From Palsa-504 sp963767565 (lineage in GTDB: Bacteria > Actinomycetota > Actinomycetes > Streptosporangiales > Streptosporangiaceae), in contig CAVYEG010000006.1 in assembly GCA_963767565.1 (NCBI GenBank), positions 744,001 through 808,000 of the forward strand: DNA of 64,000 nucleotides, written 5' to 3'. Numbering within the stretch: the stretch's first letter is position 1; the number at the start of each line of letters is the position of its first letter. A model generated the notes under the pieces. The model was given only the letters and a program-made list of their open reading frames with translations, did no database searches and was not told where the DNA came from. This document shows positions 17,020 to 26,532 of this stretch, piece by piece. Both the position numbers and the translations under genes were made by a program.

Positions 17020-17858
17020 CAGTGCTGCCCCGGGGGGACGGCCCCCCAGGATCCCCCCGCGCACGGGGGGGCTACCCGCCCCCCCGTATCCCCCTGGGGC
17101 CGGCCCCGGGGGCGGCACCGCTGGGCCGGATGGTCGCCGCGCAGGCCGGGCTGGAAACCAGGACCCTGCTGCGCAATGGCGAGCAGCTCCTGCTCACGCT
17201 GGTCATCCCGCTGCTGCTGCTGACCGCGTTCAGCCTCGAGCCGCTGGTCAGCTTCGGGGCGGGACTGAGCCGGGTCGACTTCCTCACGCCCGGGATCATC
17301 GCCCTGGCGGTCATGTCGACCGCGTTCACCAGCCAGGCCATCGCCACCGGGTTCGAGCGGCGCTACGGCGTGCTCAAGCGCCTGGGGGCCACGCCGCTCT
17401 CGCGGGGCGGCCTGATCGCGGCCAAGACGGCTACAGTCATCGGGGTCGAGCTGCTGCAGGGCGCCCTGATCCTCGCGCTGGCCGCCGCGATCGGCTGGCG
17501 GCCTGACGCCAGCCCGGCCGCGGTCGTGTCCGCCCCACTGCTGATCCTGCTGGGCACGGCCGCCTTCAGCGGCCTGGCCCTGCTGATGGCGGGGACGCTG
17601 CGCGCCGAGGCCACGCTGGCCGCGGCCAACCTCGTCTACATCCTGCTGCTCGGCGTGGGCGGCGTGGTCTTCCCGCTGACCAAGTTCCCGGCCGGCGCGC
17701 GGCCCGTCCTCGAGCTGCTGCCGACCGGCGCGCTGTCGACCGGCCTGCGCAACGTCCTGCAGCACGGGACGGCCTTCCCGGTCGGGAACACGGTCACCCT
17801 GGCGGTCTGGGCCGTGGTGGCGATCGCCTGCGCCGCGCGCATGTTCCGCTGGGAATGA
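17016..17858 (+). CDS. ABC-2 type transporter permease
   Basis: 280 residues with about six hydrophobic segments, starting near residue 52 ('LLLTLVIPLLLLTAFSL'), and the ABC-2 motif region 'GFERRYGVLKRLGATPLSRG'. It pairs with the preceding ATPase to form an exporter of unknown substrate. The first about 30 residues are Pro/Gly/Arg-rich and are encoded by copy B of the GC-rich repeat. That leader is therefore an insertion-derived extension ahead of the conserved part, unless translation starts internally. Confidence 0.88.
   Translation: MTVLPRGDGPPGSPRARGGYPPPRIPLGPAPGAAPLGRMVAAQAGLETRTLLRNGEQLLLTLVIPLLLLTAFSLEPLVSFGAGLSRVDFLTPGIIALAVMSTAFTSQAIATGFERRYGVLKRLGATPLSRGGLIAAKTATVIGVELLQGALILALAAAIGWRPDASPAAVVSAPLLILLGTAAFSGLALLMAGTLRAEATLAAANLVYILLLGVGGVVFPLTKFPAGARPVLELLPTGALSTGLRNVLQHGTAFPVGNTVTLAVWAVVAIACAARMFRWE
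17027..17104. repeat. GC-rich palindromic repeat, copy B (within ABC-2 permease N-terminus)
   Basis: About 78 bases alternating G6-7 and C6-7 runs, longer than the other copies. It encodes the Pro/Gly/Arg-rich start of the permease. Confidence 0.7.
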
Positions 17859-17887
17859 CGGGCCAGGTACAGTGACCAGCCAGAAGG

Positions 17888-18838
17888 ATGAAGGACAGCA
17901 CGACCGCCGATGCGGGCCACCATGAGGATAAAGCCCAGGCTTCAGGACGCCCTGTCGCTGCCGGGCCGGAGGCTCATGGCGTTACGAGCCGGGGCCACCT
18001 GGCGCTGCCGGCCGCGATGATCCTCACCGGGATCCTCTCCGTGCAGTTCGGGGCGGGGCTGGCGGACAAGCTGTTCGGCCAGATTCCGCCCGCGGCGGTG
18101 ACCGGGCTGCGGCTGTGGACCTCGGCGGCGGCCATGATCCTGCTGTCGGGACGTGGCTTCAGCCGGGCAATCCGCGATCTGAGGCAGCGGCGGGCGGTCA
18201 AGGACGCGGTGATCGCCGGGTCGTTCGGCCTCGCGCTCGCGGTGATGAACTTCTCCATCTACCAGGCGTTCGCCCGCATTCCCCTGGGTGTTGCGGTCAC
18301 CATCGAGTTCCTCGGCCCGCTGGCGGTGGCGGTGGCCGGGTCGCGGCACCTGCGGGACGTCGGCTGGGTCGTGCTGGCGGGCGCCGGCGTGGCCCTGCTG
18401 ACCCAGGGCGGCCACGGGCACCTCAATCTGACCGGTGTGACATTCGCCGGAGTCGCCGCCGCCTGCTGGGCGGCTTACATCCTGCTCAGCCAGGCCACCG
18501 GGCGGCGCTTCCCCGGCTCGGCGGGCCTGGCCATCGCGATGGTGGTGGCGGCGGTCCTCGTCACGCCGCCCGCGGTGTCGGCCGGGGGGAGCGCCATGTT
18601 CCGGCCCGCTCTGCTGGCCATCGGGGCCGCGATCGGCCTGCTCTCCTCGGTCATCCCCTACCGGTTCGAGCTCGAGGCGCTGCGGCGGATGCCGACCCGG
18701 CTGTTCGGCGTATGGATGAGCCTGGAGCCCGCGGTAGCGGCGCTGATCGGGCTGGTGCTGCTCGGACAGCAGCTGAGCGTGCTGGAATGGCTCGCGATCG
18801 GCTGCGTGATGATCGCCTGCGCGGGAGCGGCGCTGTGA
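17888..18838 (+). CDS. EamA/RhtA-type exporter
   Basis: 316 residues with about ten hydrophobic helices in two EamA repeats. 'IPLGVAVTIEFLGPLAVA' and 'RMPTRLFGVWMSLEPAVAAL' are characteristic of RhtA-like threonine/homoserine exporters. The N-terminal 30 residues are hydrophilic. The substrate is inferred from family only. The gene begins 29 bases after the ABC permease, probably in the same transcript. Confidence 0.85.
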   Translation: MKDSTTADAGHHEDKAQASGRPVAAGPEAHGVTSRGHLALPAAMILTGILSVQFGAGLADKLFGQIPPAAVTGLRLWTSAAAMILLSGRGFSRAIRDLRQRRAVKDAVIAGSFGLALAVMNFSIYQAFARIPLGVAVTIEFLGPLAVAVAGSRHLRDVGWVVLAGAGVALLTQGGHGHLNLTGVTFAGVAAACWAAYILLSQATGRRFPGSAGLAIAMVVAAVLVTPPAVSAGGSAMFRPALLAIGAAIGLLSSVIPYRFELEALRRMPTRLFGVWMSLEPAVAALIGLVLLGQQLSVLEWLAIGCVMIACAGAAL

Positions 18839-18859
18839 ATTGCGCTCTACCATAAGGGC

Positions 18860-19918
18860 GTGCCCGCCGACTTCCGCGCCTGGATCTCCCGTCTCGGGAC
18901 GTCCAAGGTCGCCAGCCCGGTGCTGTCGCCGACGCCCGCCTCGATGCGGCGGCTCGCGCTGGCCGGCGTCATCGCCGACACGGCGATCATGTCCACGGGA
19001 GCGGCGGTCCGGCTCAGCTCCTCCGGCCTCGGCTGCCCCGACTGGCCGAGGTGCAGCGCGGCCGACATCGTGGCCAGCAAGAACGCCGGGCAGACGCTGC
19101 TCAACACCTGGATCGAATTCGGCAACAGGCTGCTTAACTTCCCCCTGGTCGTCATCGTGGCCCTGGTCTTCATCGCGGCCTGGCGGTTCCGGCCGAACGG
19201 GCAGCGGCGGCGCGACCTGGTGTGGCTGGGGGCGGCCCAGCCGGCCGGGGTGGTCGCCCAGGCGGTGATCGGCGGCATCGTGGTGCTGGCCAAGCTCAAC
19301 CCGGCCACCGTCTCCATCCACTTCCTGGTGTCCGCGTTGATCGTGGCCGCCGCCGTCCTGCTGCACGTCAGGTGCACCGAGGGCACCGATCCGCCGACGG
19401 CAGTCGTCCGGCGCGACCTGCGGATGCTCTCGGCCGCCCTGGTCGCGGTGACCGGTGTCATGCTGGCGGCGGGCACCGTGGTGACCGGCACCGGTCCGCT
19501 GGCCGGCCACGCGGACACGCCCAGGTACAAGCTCCCGCTGGAAGGGGTCACCCAGCTGCACGCCGATATCGGCTGGCTGATGGCCGGCCTGGCCGTCGCG
19601 CTGGTCGTCGGGCTGCGGTTTTCCGGCGCTCCGGCCCGGGTGGTCCGGGCCAGCTGGATCATGATCGGGTCGCTGGTCCTGCAGGGCACGCTCGGCTACA
19701 TCCAGTACTTCACCCACCTGCCCGCCGGCCTGGTCTGGATCCACGTCACCGGCTCGGTACTGGTCTGGATCGCCGTGCTGCGACTGTTCCTGGCCATGCG
19801 CGACCGGGGCCCGCTGCTAATCCCGTCTCCGGGCCCGGTCCAGGCCGCACCCTACCGACAGCCCGCGGGGGGTCAGGGGGGTCGTCCCCCCCGAGCAACG
19901 CTGCCGCTGGACCGATAG
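18860..19918 (+). CDS. ctaA: Haem A synthase CtaA/Cox15
   Basis: 352 residues, about eight membrane helices. The CtaA loop 'SSGLGCPDWPRC' with its cysteine pair is near residue 60. Haem-ligand histidines are in 'SIHFLVSA', 'TQLHADIGW' and 'VWIHVTGS'; the first-helix position is 'IEFGNR', the Asn-containing version seen in actinobacteria. It converts haem O to haem A for cytochrome aa3. The last about 25 residues (after 'YRQPAGG') come from repeat copy C. The position just ahead of tkt is conserved in actinobacteria. Confidence 0.92.
   Translation: MPADFRAWISRLGTSKVASPVLSPTPASMRRLALAGVIADTAIMSTGAAVRLSSSGLGCPDWPRCSAADIVASKNAGQTLLNTWIEFGNRLLNFPLVVIVALVFIAAWRFRPNGQRRRDLVWLGAAQPAGVVAQAVIGGIVVLAKLNPATVSIHFLVSALIVAAAVLLHVRCTEGTDPPTAVVRRDLRMLSAALVAVTGVMLAAGTVVTGTGPLAGHADTPRYKLPLEGVTQLHADIGWLMAGLAVALVVGLRFSGAPARVVRASWIMIGSLVLQGTLGYIQYFTHLPAGLVWIHVTGSVLVWIAVLRLFLAMRDRGPLLIPSPGPVQAAPYRQPAGGQGGRPPRATLPLDR
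19863..19903. repeat. GC-rich palindromic repeat, copy C (within ctaA 3' end)
   Basis: GGGGGGTCAGGGGGGTCGTC then CCCCCCGAGCAACGCTG. It supplies the last residues of CtaA. Confidence 0.75.
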
Positions 19919-19927
19919 GCTCCTACC

Positions 19928-22018
19928 GTGAGCACTCAGCCCGACCTTGACTGGACGCCGACCGACGAGCGCGCCGTCGATCTCATCCGGGTCCTCGCCA
20001 TGGATTCCGTCCAGAAGGCGGGCTCGGGACACCCGGGCACGGCGATGAGCCTGGCCCCGGCGGCCTATCTGCTCTTCCAGCGCCTGCTCAGGCACGACCC
20101 GGCCGATCCCAAGTGGTCTGGCCGCGATCGCTTCGTCCTGTCCTGCGGGCATTCCAGCCTCACCCTGTACATCCAGCTGTACCTGTCCGGCTACGGGGTC
20201 ACCCTGGACGACCTCCAGGCCTACCGGACCTGGGGCAGCATCACGCCCGGGCACCCCGAGCACGGTCTCACTCCCGGCGTCGAGACCACCACGGGCCCGC
20301 TGGGCCAGGGCATCGGCAACGCGGTCGGGATGGCAATGGCCGCGCGCCGCGAACGCGGCCTGTTCGACCCCGACGCCGAGCCGGGGCACAGCCCCTTCGA
20401 CCACCACATCTACGCGTTCGTCTCCGACGGCGACATGGAAGAGGGCATCAGCCACGAGGTGGCCGCGCTGGCCGGCCACCAGCGGCTCGGCAACCTCATC
20501 GTGCTGTACGACGACAACTACATCTCCATCGAGGACAACACCAACATCGCCAAGTCCGAGGACGTGTGCGCGCGCTACGAGGCCTACGGCTGGCACGTCC
20601 AGCGGCTGAGCTGGCGCACTCCGGACGGGTACGTGGAGGATGTCCAGGCGCTGTACCAGGCGCTGCTTACCGCCCGGGAGAACACCGAGGCGCCCTCCTT
20701 CATCGCGCTGCGGACGATCATCGGCTGGCCAGCCCCGCACAAGCAGAACACCGGGGCCGCACACGGATCAGCGCTCGGCGTGGACGAGGTGGCGGCGACC
20801 AAGGAGGTCCTCGGCTTCGATCCGGCGGTCGACTTCCCCGTCGAGGACGAGGCGCTGGCCCGCGCTCGCCAGGTCGCCGAGCGCGGCAAGGCCCTGCACG
20901 CGGAGTGGGAAGGGCCCTTCGCCGCGTGGGCCGAGGCCAACCCGCACCGCAAGGCCCTGTTCGACCGGCTAGCCGAGCACGCGCTTCCGGCCGGGTGGAC
21001 CGATGTGCTGCCCTCGTTCCCAGCCGACGCCAAGGGCGTCGCGACCCGCAAGGCGTCGGGCACGGTCCTGTCCGCCCTGGCCCCGGTGCTGCCCGAGCTG
21101 TGGGGCGGCTCGGCCGACCTGGCGGAGAGCAACCTCACCACGATGGAGGGCGAGCCCTCGTTCATCCCGGTGGAGCACCAGACCGCGATGTGGCCGGGCA
21201 ACCCGTACGGGCGCACGATGCACTTCGGCATCCGCGAGCACGGGATGGGCTCCGTCCTCAACGGCATCGCGCTGCACGGCGGCACCCGCCCCTACGGCGG
21301 GACGTTCCTGGTGTTCAGCGACTACATGCGGGGTTCGGTGCGGCTGACGTCCCTGATGGAGCTGCCGGTCACCTACGTGTGGACGCACGACTCCGTCGGC
21401 CTGGGCGAAGACGGGCCGACCCACCAGCCGATCGAGCACCTGTGGGCGCTGCGCGCTATCCCGCACCTGGAGGTGATCAGGCCAGGCGACGCGAACGAGA
21501 CCGTCGTGGCCTGGCGCACGATCCTGGCACGGGCCCGGCCGGCCGCGCTGTGCCTGAGCCGGCAGAACGTGCCGGTCTTCGACCGGTCGGCAGGTAACGT
21601 CCAGGGCCTGGCCAGCGCCGATAACGCCGCCCGCGGCGGCTACGTGCTGGCCGAGGGCAGCGACGTCATCCTGATCGGCACCGGCAGCGAGGTTTCGATC
21701 GCGCTGGACGCCCGCGAGCAGCTGGCGGCCGACGGCATCTCGGCCCGGGTGGTGTCCATGCCGTGCGTGGAGTGGTTCGACGACCAGGACGAGTCCTACC
21801 GGCGCGAGGTGCTCCCGCCTACCGTCCGCGCCCGGGTTTCCGTGGAGGCGGGCATTACCGCGCCCTGGCGGTTGTTCGTCGGGGATGCGGGCGCTTCAAT
21901 TGGCGTAGACCACTTCGGCGCTTCCGCCGCCTACCAGAAGATCTACCAGGAGTTCGGCCTCACCGCGGAGCGGGTAGCCGCTGCCGCACGCGACAGTCTG
22001 GCCCGGGTCAGGGCGTAA
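19928..22018 (+). CDS. tkt: Transketolase
   Basis: 696 residues. The thiamine-diphosphate signature 'SDGDMEEGISHEVAALAGH' is near residue 165. The N-terminal 'DSVQKAGSGHPGTAMSLAP' and the pyrimidine-domain 'GIREHGMGSVLNG' with catalytic Glu are also present. It moves two-carbon units in the pentose phosphate pathway. GTG start. First gene of the tkt-tal-zwf-opcA-pgl operon. Confidence 0.97.
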   Translation: MSTQPDLDWTPTDERAVDLIRVLAMDSVQKAGSGHPGTAMSLAPAAYLLFQRLLRHDPADPKWSGRDRFVLSCGHSSLTLYIQLYLSGYGVTLDDLQAYRTWGSITPGHPEHGLTPGVETTTGPLGQGIGNAVGMAMAARRERGLFDPDAEPGHSPFDHHIYAFVSDGDMEEGISHEVAALAGHQRLGNLIVLYDDNYISIEDNTNIAKSEDVCARYEAYGWHVQRLSWRTPDGYVEDVQALYQALLTARENTEAPSFIALRTIIGWPAPHKQNTGAAHGSALGVDEVAATKEVLGFDPAVDFPVEDEALARARQVAERGKALHAEWEGPFAAWAEANPHRKALFDRLAEHALPAGWTDVLPSFPADAKGVATRKASGTVLSALAPVLPELWGGSADLAESNLTTMEGEPSFIPVEHQTAMWPGNPYGRTMHFGIREHGMGSVLNGIALHGGTRPYGGTFLVFSDYMRGSVRLTSLMELPVTYVWTHDSVGLGEDGPTHQPIEHLWALRAIPHLEVIRPGDANETVVAWRTILARARPAALCLSRQNVPVFDRSAGNVQGLASADNAARGGYVLAEGSDVILIGTGSEVSIALDAREQLAADGISARVVSMPCVEWFDDQDESYRREVLPPTVRARVSVEAGITAPWRLFVGDAGASIGVDHFGASAAYQKIYQEFGLTAERVAAAARDSLARVRA

Positions 22019-22065
22019 CCCAACCATGGGTCCGGCCCGCGGCACGCAGGGAAAGGAAAGCAACG

Positions 22066-23169
22066 ATGTCAGTTGACGTTCTCGGGCAGCTATCCGAGGC
22101 CGGGGTGTCGGTGTGGCTGGATGACATCAGCCGCGACCGGTTGCGCACCGGCAACCTGCAGGCGCTGATCGATGACATGCACGTGGTCGGCGTAACCTCC
22201 AACCCGACGATCTTCGCCAAGTCGCTGTCCTCAGGGACCGCCTACGATGACCAGATCGCCGACCTGAAGACCCGAGGCGTGAGCGTCGACGAGGCATCCC
22301 GGATGATCACGACGTACGACATCCGGTGGGCCTGCGACGTGTTCCGCCCGGTGCACGAATCGACCGGCGGCCTCGACGGCCGGGTGTCGCTCGAGGTGGA
22401 TCCCCGGCTGGCCAGGGAAACCCCGAGGACCATCGCCGAAGCGCGCGCGCTGTGGTGGATGGTGGACCGGCCGAACCTGCTCATCAAGATCCCGGCCACC
22501 GTCGAAGGGCTGCCCGCGATCACCCAGTGCATCTCCGAAGGGATCAGCGTCAACGTCACGCTGATCTTCGGGCTGGAGCGGTACGGCCGGGTTATCGACG
22601 CCTACATGGAGGGACTGGAGAAGGCCGCGGCGGCCGGGCATGACCTGTCCAGGATCCGCTCGGTGGCCTCGTTCTTCGTCAGCCGGGTGGACACCGAGGT
22701 CGACCAGAGGCTCGACAAGCTGGGCACGCCAGAAGCCGAGGCGCTGCGCGGCAAGGCGGCCGTCGCGAACGCGCGGCTGGCCTACGAGCTGTTCGAGCAG
22801 CGGGTCGCCACGGACCGCTGGCAGGCCCTGGCCGGCCAGGGCGCCAACATCCAGCGGCCGCTATGGGCCTCTACCTCGGTCAAGGACCCGTCCTTCGGCG
22901 ACACCATGTACGTCGTCGACCTGGTCGCCGCCGACACGGTCAACACCATGCCCGAGGGCACGATCAAGGCCACGGCCGACCACGGCAAGCTGATCGGCGA
23001 CACCATCCACGGCACCTACGACGCGTCCCGGCAGGTCTTCGCCGACCTGGAGAAGCTCGGCATCGGGTACGACGACGTGGTCGGCGTCCTGGAGACCGAG
23101 GGCGTGCAGAAGTTCGAAGCGTCGTGGAACGAACTGCTCGACACGATCAGAATGAAGATGGGGCTCTGA
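22066..23169 (+). CDS. tal: Transaldolase
   Basis: 367 residues, the longer actinobacterial type. The Schiff-base lysine is in 'NLLIKIPAT', with 'VTSNPTIF' upstream and 'SVASFFVSRVD' downstream. The ATG at 22066 is preceded by GGAAAGGAAAG. Frame openness upstream is a shadow of tkt. It moves dihydroxyacetone units in the pentose phosphate pathway. Confidence 0.96.
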   Translation: MSVDVLGQLSEAGVSVWLDDISRDRLRTGNLQALIDDMHVVGVTSNPTIFAKSLSSGTAYDDQIADLKTRGVSVDEASRMITTYDIRWACDVFRPVHESTGGLDGRVSLEVDPRLARETPRTIAEARALWWMVDRPNLLIKIPATVEGLPAITQCISEGISVNVTLIFGLERYGRVIDAYMEGLEKAAAAGHDLSRIRSVASFFVSRVDTEVDQRLDKLGTPEAEALRGKAAVANARLAYELFEQRVATDRWQALAGQGANIQRPLWASTSVKDPSFGDTMYVVDLVAADTVNTMPEGTIKATADHGKLIGDTIHGTYDASRQVFADLEKLGIGYDDVVGVLETEGVQKFEASWNELLDTIRMKMGL

Positions 23170-23222
23170 GCTCAGATGACCACAGGGGTTGGCGGTGGTT
23201 CTAGCATGACCGGAGGTCACGG

Positions 23223-24821
23223 ATGACGGCCGAGCCAGGAAACCCGGCGGGCCTGGCCCCGGCCAGCCCCGGCGTCATCGCGGGCCTCGATGAGCTGACC
23301 GGTCCGGCCAACCCGCTGCGCGACCCGCGGGACCGGCGTATCCCCCGGGTGGCCGGGCCGTGCGTGCTCGTCATGTTCGGTGTCACCGGGGACTTGGCCC
23401 GCAAGAAGCTGATGCCGGCCGTCTACGACCTGGCCAACCGCGGCCTGCTGCCCCCGGGCTTCTCGTTCGTGGGCTTCGCCCGCCGGGACTGGGAAGACGA
23501 GGATTTCGCCCAGGTCACCTACCAGGCGGTGAAGGAGTACGCCCGCACGCCGTTCCGCGACGCGGTGTGGGAGCAGCTCAGCGAGGGCGTCAGGTTCGTG
23601 TCCGGGTCGTTCAGTGACGACGATGCCTTCGGCCAGCTGGCCGACTGCGTGCACAAGCTGGACGCCGAGCGGGGCACCGGCGGGAACTACGCGTTCTACC
23701 TGTCGATCCCGCCGAGCCAGTTCCCCACCGTGGTGCGGCAGCTGAAGCGCAGCGGCCTATCGGACTCAGGCGGCCACGGCTGGCGCCGCGTGGTGATCGA
23801 AAAGCCGTTCGGCCACGACCTGGCCAGCGCGCGCGAGCTCAACGCCATCCTGGACGAGGTCTTCCCGCCGGAGTCGGTGTTCCGCATCGACCACTACCTC
23901 GGCAAGGAGACCGTACAGAACATCCTGGCGCTGCGGTTCGCCAACGAGATGTACGAGCCGATCTGGAACCGCGGCTACGTCGACCACATACAGATCACGA
24001 TGGCCGAGGACATCGGCATCGGCGGCCGGGCCGGCTACTACGACGGCATCGGAGCTGCCCGCGACGTGATCCAGAACCACTTGCTGCAGCTCCTGGCGCT
24101 GACGGCGATGGAGGAGCCGGCGGCCTTCGACGCCGACTCGCTCCGGATGGAGAAGGAGAAGGTGCTGTCCGCGGTGCGGTTGCCCGCGGATCTGGCCGCC
24201 GGCACCGCGCGCGGACAGTACTCGGCAGGCTGGCAGGGCGGCCACCAGGTCCGTGGCTTCCTGGAGGAGGATGGCATCCCGGCCGACTCCCGGACCGAGA
24301 CCTACGCCGCGCTGCGGCTGGGCGTCGACACCAGGCGCTGGGCAGGCGTTCCGTTCTACCTGCGGGCGGGCAAGCGCCTGCCGCGCCGGATGACGGAGAT
24401 CGCGCTGATCTTCCAGCGCGCGCCGCATCTGCCGTTCTCCGCCACTGATACCGAGGAGCTCGGCCAGAACGCGCTGGTGATCAGGATCCAGCCGGACGAG
24501 GGCATCACGGTCAGGTTCGGCTCGAAGGTGCCCGGGACCGCAATGGAGGTCCGGGACGTGAACATGGACTTCGCCTACGGCGAGTCCTTCACCGAATCGA
24601 GCCCCGAGGCCTACGAGCGGCTGCTGCTCGACGTGCTCATCGGCGACCCGCCCCTGTTCCCGCGTCAGCAGGAGGTCGAGCTCGGCTGGCGGATCCTGGA
24701 CCCGGTGGAGGAATTCTGGGCCTCCTTCACCAAGCCGGACCAGTATCCGGCCGGCTCCGCGGGCCCGGCGTCAGCGGAAGCGATGATGGCACGGGACGGG
24801 CGCGCATGGCGGCGCTTGTAG
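23223..24821 (+). CDS. zwf: Glucose-6-phosphate 1-dehydrogenase
   Basis: 532 residues. The NADP-binding start 'MFGVTGDLARKKLMPAVYDL' begins near residue 44, and the active-site motif is 'RIDHYLGKETVQNI'. The C-terminal extension lies beside OpcA, its assembly partner, encoded next. First step of the oxidative pentose phosphate pathway. GGAGGT is positioned before the ATG. Confidence 0.97.
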   Translation: MTAEPGNPAGLAPASPGVIAGLDELTGPANPLRDPRDRRIPRVAGPCVLVMFGVTGDLARKKLMPAVYDLANRGLLPPGFSFVGFARRDWEDEDFAQVTYQAVKEYARTPFRDAVWEQLSEGVRFVSGSFSDDDAFGQLADCVHKLDAERGTGGNYAFYLSIPPSQFPTVVRQLKRSGLSDSGGHGWRRVVIEKPFGHDLASARELNAILDEVFPPESVFRIDHYLGKETVQNILALRFANEMYEPIWNRGYVDHIQITMAEDIGIGGRAGYYDGIGAARDVIQNHLLQLLALTAMEEPAAFDADSLRMEKEKVLSAVRLPADLAAGTARGQYSAGWQGGHQVRGFLEEDGIPADSRTETYAALRLGVDTRRWAGVPFYLRAGKRLPRRMTEIALIFQRAPHLPFSATDTEELGQNALVIRIQPDEGITVRFGSKVPGTAMEVRDVNMDFAYGESFTESSPEAYERLLLDVLIGDPPLFPRQQEVELGWRILDPVEEFWASFTKPDQYPAGSAGPASAEAMMARDGRAWRRL

Positions 24822-24846
24822 GGCTAATAGGGCAAAGAGGGCCGCG

Positions 24847-25749
24847 ATGACCATCGACCTGACCGACACCACCACCGGCGCCATCCACGACGCGCTGACC
24901 CAGGCCCGCCGCCGGATGGGCGGCCCGGCTTCCGGCATGGTGCTGACGCTGATCATCGTCACCGACGAGTCAGCGCAGTACGACGCCGTCCGGGCGGCCA
25001 ACCAGGCGGGCCGCGAGCACCCGAGCCGGGTGCTCGCCGTCATCACCCGCAGGCCCAAGAACGAGTCCCGGCTAGACGCCGAGGTCCGGGTGGGCGAGAA
25101 CGGTCCGGGCGAGACCATCCTGCTGCGCATGTACGGCCCGCTCGGCCAGCACGCCGACTCGGTGGTGGCGCCGCTGCTCGCGCCCGACGTTCCCGTGGTG
25201 ACCTGGTGGCCGGACGACGCGCCGCCCGCCCCGCACTCTGACCCGCTCGGCGCCGTGGCTCAGCGCCGGGTGACGGACGCGGCGGCCAGTGACACGCCGC
25301 TGGAGATACTGCTGACCCTGGCCAAGGCCTACCAGCCTGGCGACACCGACCTGAGCTGGACCAGGTCGACGCCCTGGCGGTCCCTGCTGGCCGCCACCTT
25401 GGACCAGCCCTATCCCGAGCTGCTCAGCGGGGAGGTGCTGGCCGAGCCGGACAACCCGACCGCCGACCTGATCGCCGCCTGGCTCGGGCTGCGGCTGGGC
25501 ATCGAGGTGCGGCGCGGCGAATCCGGCGGCCCGGGTATCACCGAGGTCGGCTTCGATACCCCCGACGGGAAGGTCGCGATCTCCCGTCCGGACGGCCGGA
25601 CGGCCACCCTGTCCTGGCCCGGCCGCCCGGAACGCCGGGTCGCGCTGCACCGCAGGGACACCGCCGAGCTGATCGCCGAAGAACTGCGCAGGCTGGAACC
25701 CGACGAGGTCTATGCGGAAACCCTCCGGGCGCTGGCCAGCAAGCACTAA
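24847..25749 (+). CDS. opcA: Glucose-6-phosphate dehydrogenase assembly protein OpcA
   Basis: 300 residues. Typical OpcA features are 'VLTLIIVTDE', 'HPSRVLAVI' and the tryptophan-rich 'PDVPVVTWWPDDAPP'. It is a cytoplasmic partner that activates Zwf. It lies between zwf and pgl, with 25 and 3 bases to its neighbours. Confidence 0.94.
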   Translation: MTIDLTDTTTGAIHDALTQARRRMGGPASGMVLTLIIVTDESAQYDAVRAANQAGREHPSRVLAVITRRPKNESRLDAEVRVGENGPGETILLRMYGPLGQHADSVVAPLLAPDVPVVTWWPDDAPPAPHSDPLGAVAQRRVTDAAASDTPLEILLTLAKAYQPGDTDLSWTRSTPWRSLLAATLDQPYPELLSGEVLAEPDNPTADLIAAWLGLRLGIEVRRGESGGPGITEVGFDTPDGKVAISRPDGRTATLSWPGRPERRVALHRRDTAELIAEELRRLEPDEVYAETLRALASKH

Positions 25750-25752
25750 CTG

Positions 25753-26532
25753 GTGAGCGTGCCCGAGGTTATCGTGCACCGGGATGCGCAGCTCCTGGCC
25801 AAGGCCGCGGCGGCGCGCCTGGTCACCAGGCTGGTCGACTCCGTGGCCGCCCGCGGCGCCGCCTCGGTGGTGCTGACCGGGGGCGGCGTCGGCACTGCGG
25901 TGCTGGCCGAGCTGGCCGCGACTCCGGCGCGGGATGCCATCGACTGGCGGCACCTGGACATCTGGTGGGGCGACGAGCGGTTCGTGCCGGCCGGCGGCCC
26001 GGAGCGGAACGAGACCGGCGCCCGCTCGGCCCTGCTCGACCATGTCGACGCCGACCCGGCCCGGGTCCACCCGATGCCGGGCCCGGACGGCCCGGACGGC
26101 GACAACCCGGAGGCGGCGGCGGCCAGGTACGCGTCGTGGCTGGCCGCCGCGACCGAGCCAGAAGATCATGGCCCGGTCCCGGCCTTCGACGTGCTGATGC
26201 TCGGCATCGGCCCCGAGGCCCACGTGGCGTCGCTGTTTCCCGGCCTGCCGGCGCTCTACGACGAACGGCCGGTCGTCGCGGTCAGGGGCTCACCCAAGCC
26301 GCCGCCGATCCGGCTGTCCCTTACCCTGCCCTCGATTCGGGCCGCACGGGAGGTCTGGATCCTGGCGTCGGGAGCCGAGAAAGCCAACGCCATCGCGATG
26401 GCCCTGTCGGATGCCGGTCCGGTTCAGGTTCCCGCCGCGGGCGCACGCGGCAGGCAGCGAACGCTATTCCTGATCGACAGCGCCGCCGCGGCCAAAGTGC
26501 CGCCGCAAATCGGCCGCCAGGGCGCGCACTGA
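25753..26532 (+). CDS. pgl: 6-phosphogluconolactonase
   Basis: 259 residues, NagB-like fold. The family motifs 'LTGGGVGTAVLAEL', 'WWGDERFVPAGGPERN' and 'LMLGIGPEAHVASLFP' are present. It hydrolyses 6-phosphogluconolactone. GTG start three bases after opcA. Its last 69 bases overlap, on the opposite strand, the 3' end of the next gene's frame. Confidence 0.95.
   Translation: MSVPEVIVHRDAQLLAKAAAARLVTRLVDSVAARGAASVVLTGGGVGTAVLAELAATPARDAIDWRHLDIWWGDERFVPAGGPERNETGARSALLDHVDADPARVHPMPGPDGPDGDNPEAAAARYASWLAAATEPEDHGPVPAFDVLMLGIGPEAHVASLFPGLPALYDERPVVAVRGSPKPPPIRLSLTLPSIRAAREVWILASGAEKANAIAMALSDAGPVQVPAAGARGRQRTLFLIDSAAAAKVPPQIGRQGAH

Noticed and set aside
17942..19744. A 600-codon minus-strand frame
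   Set aside because: Antisense to the EamA exporter and ctaA, with shadow composition (Arg, Gly, Asp, Gln) and no motif.
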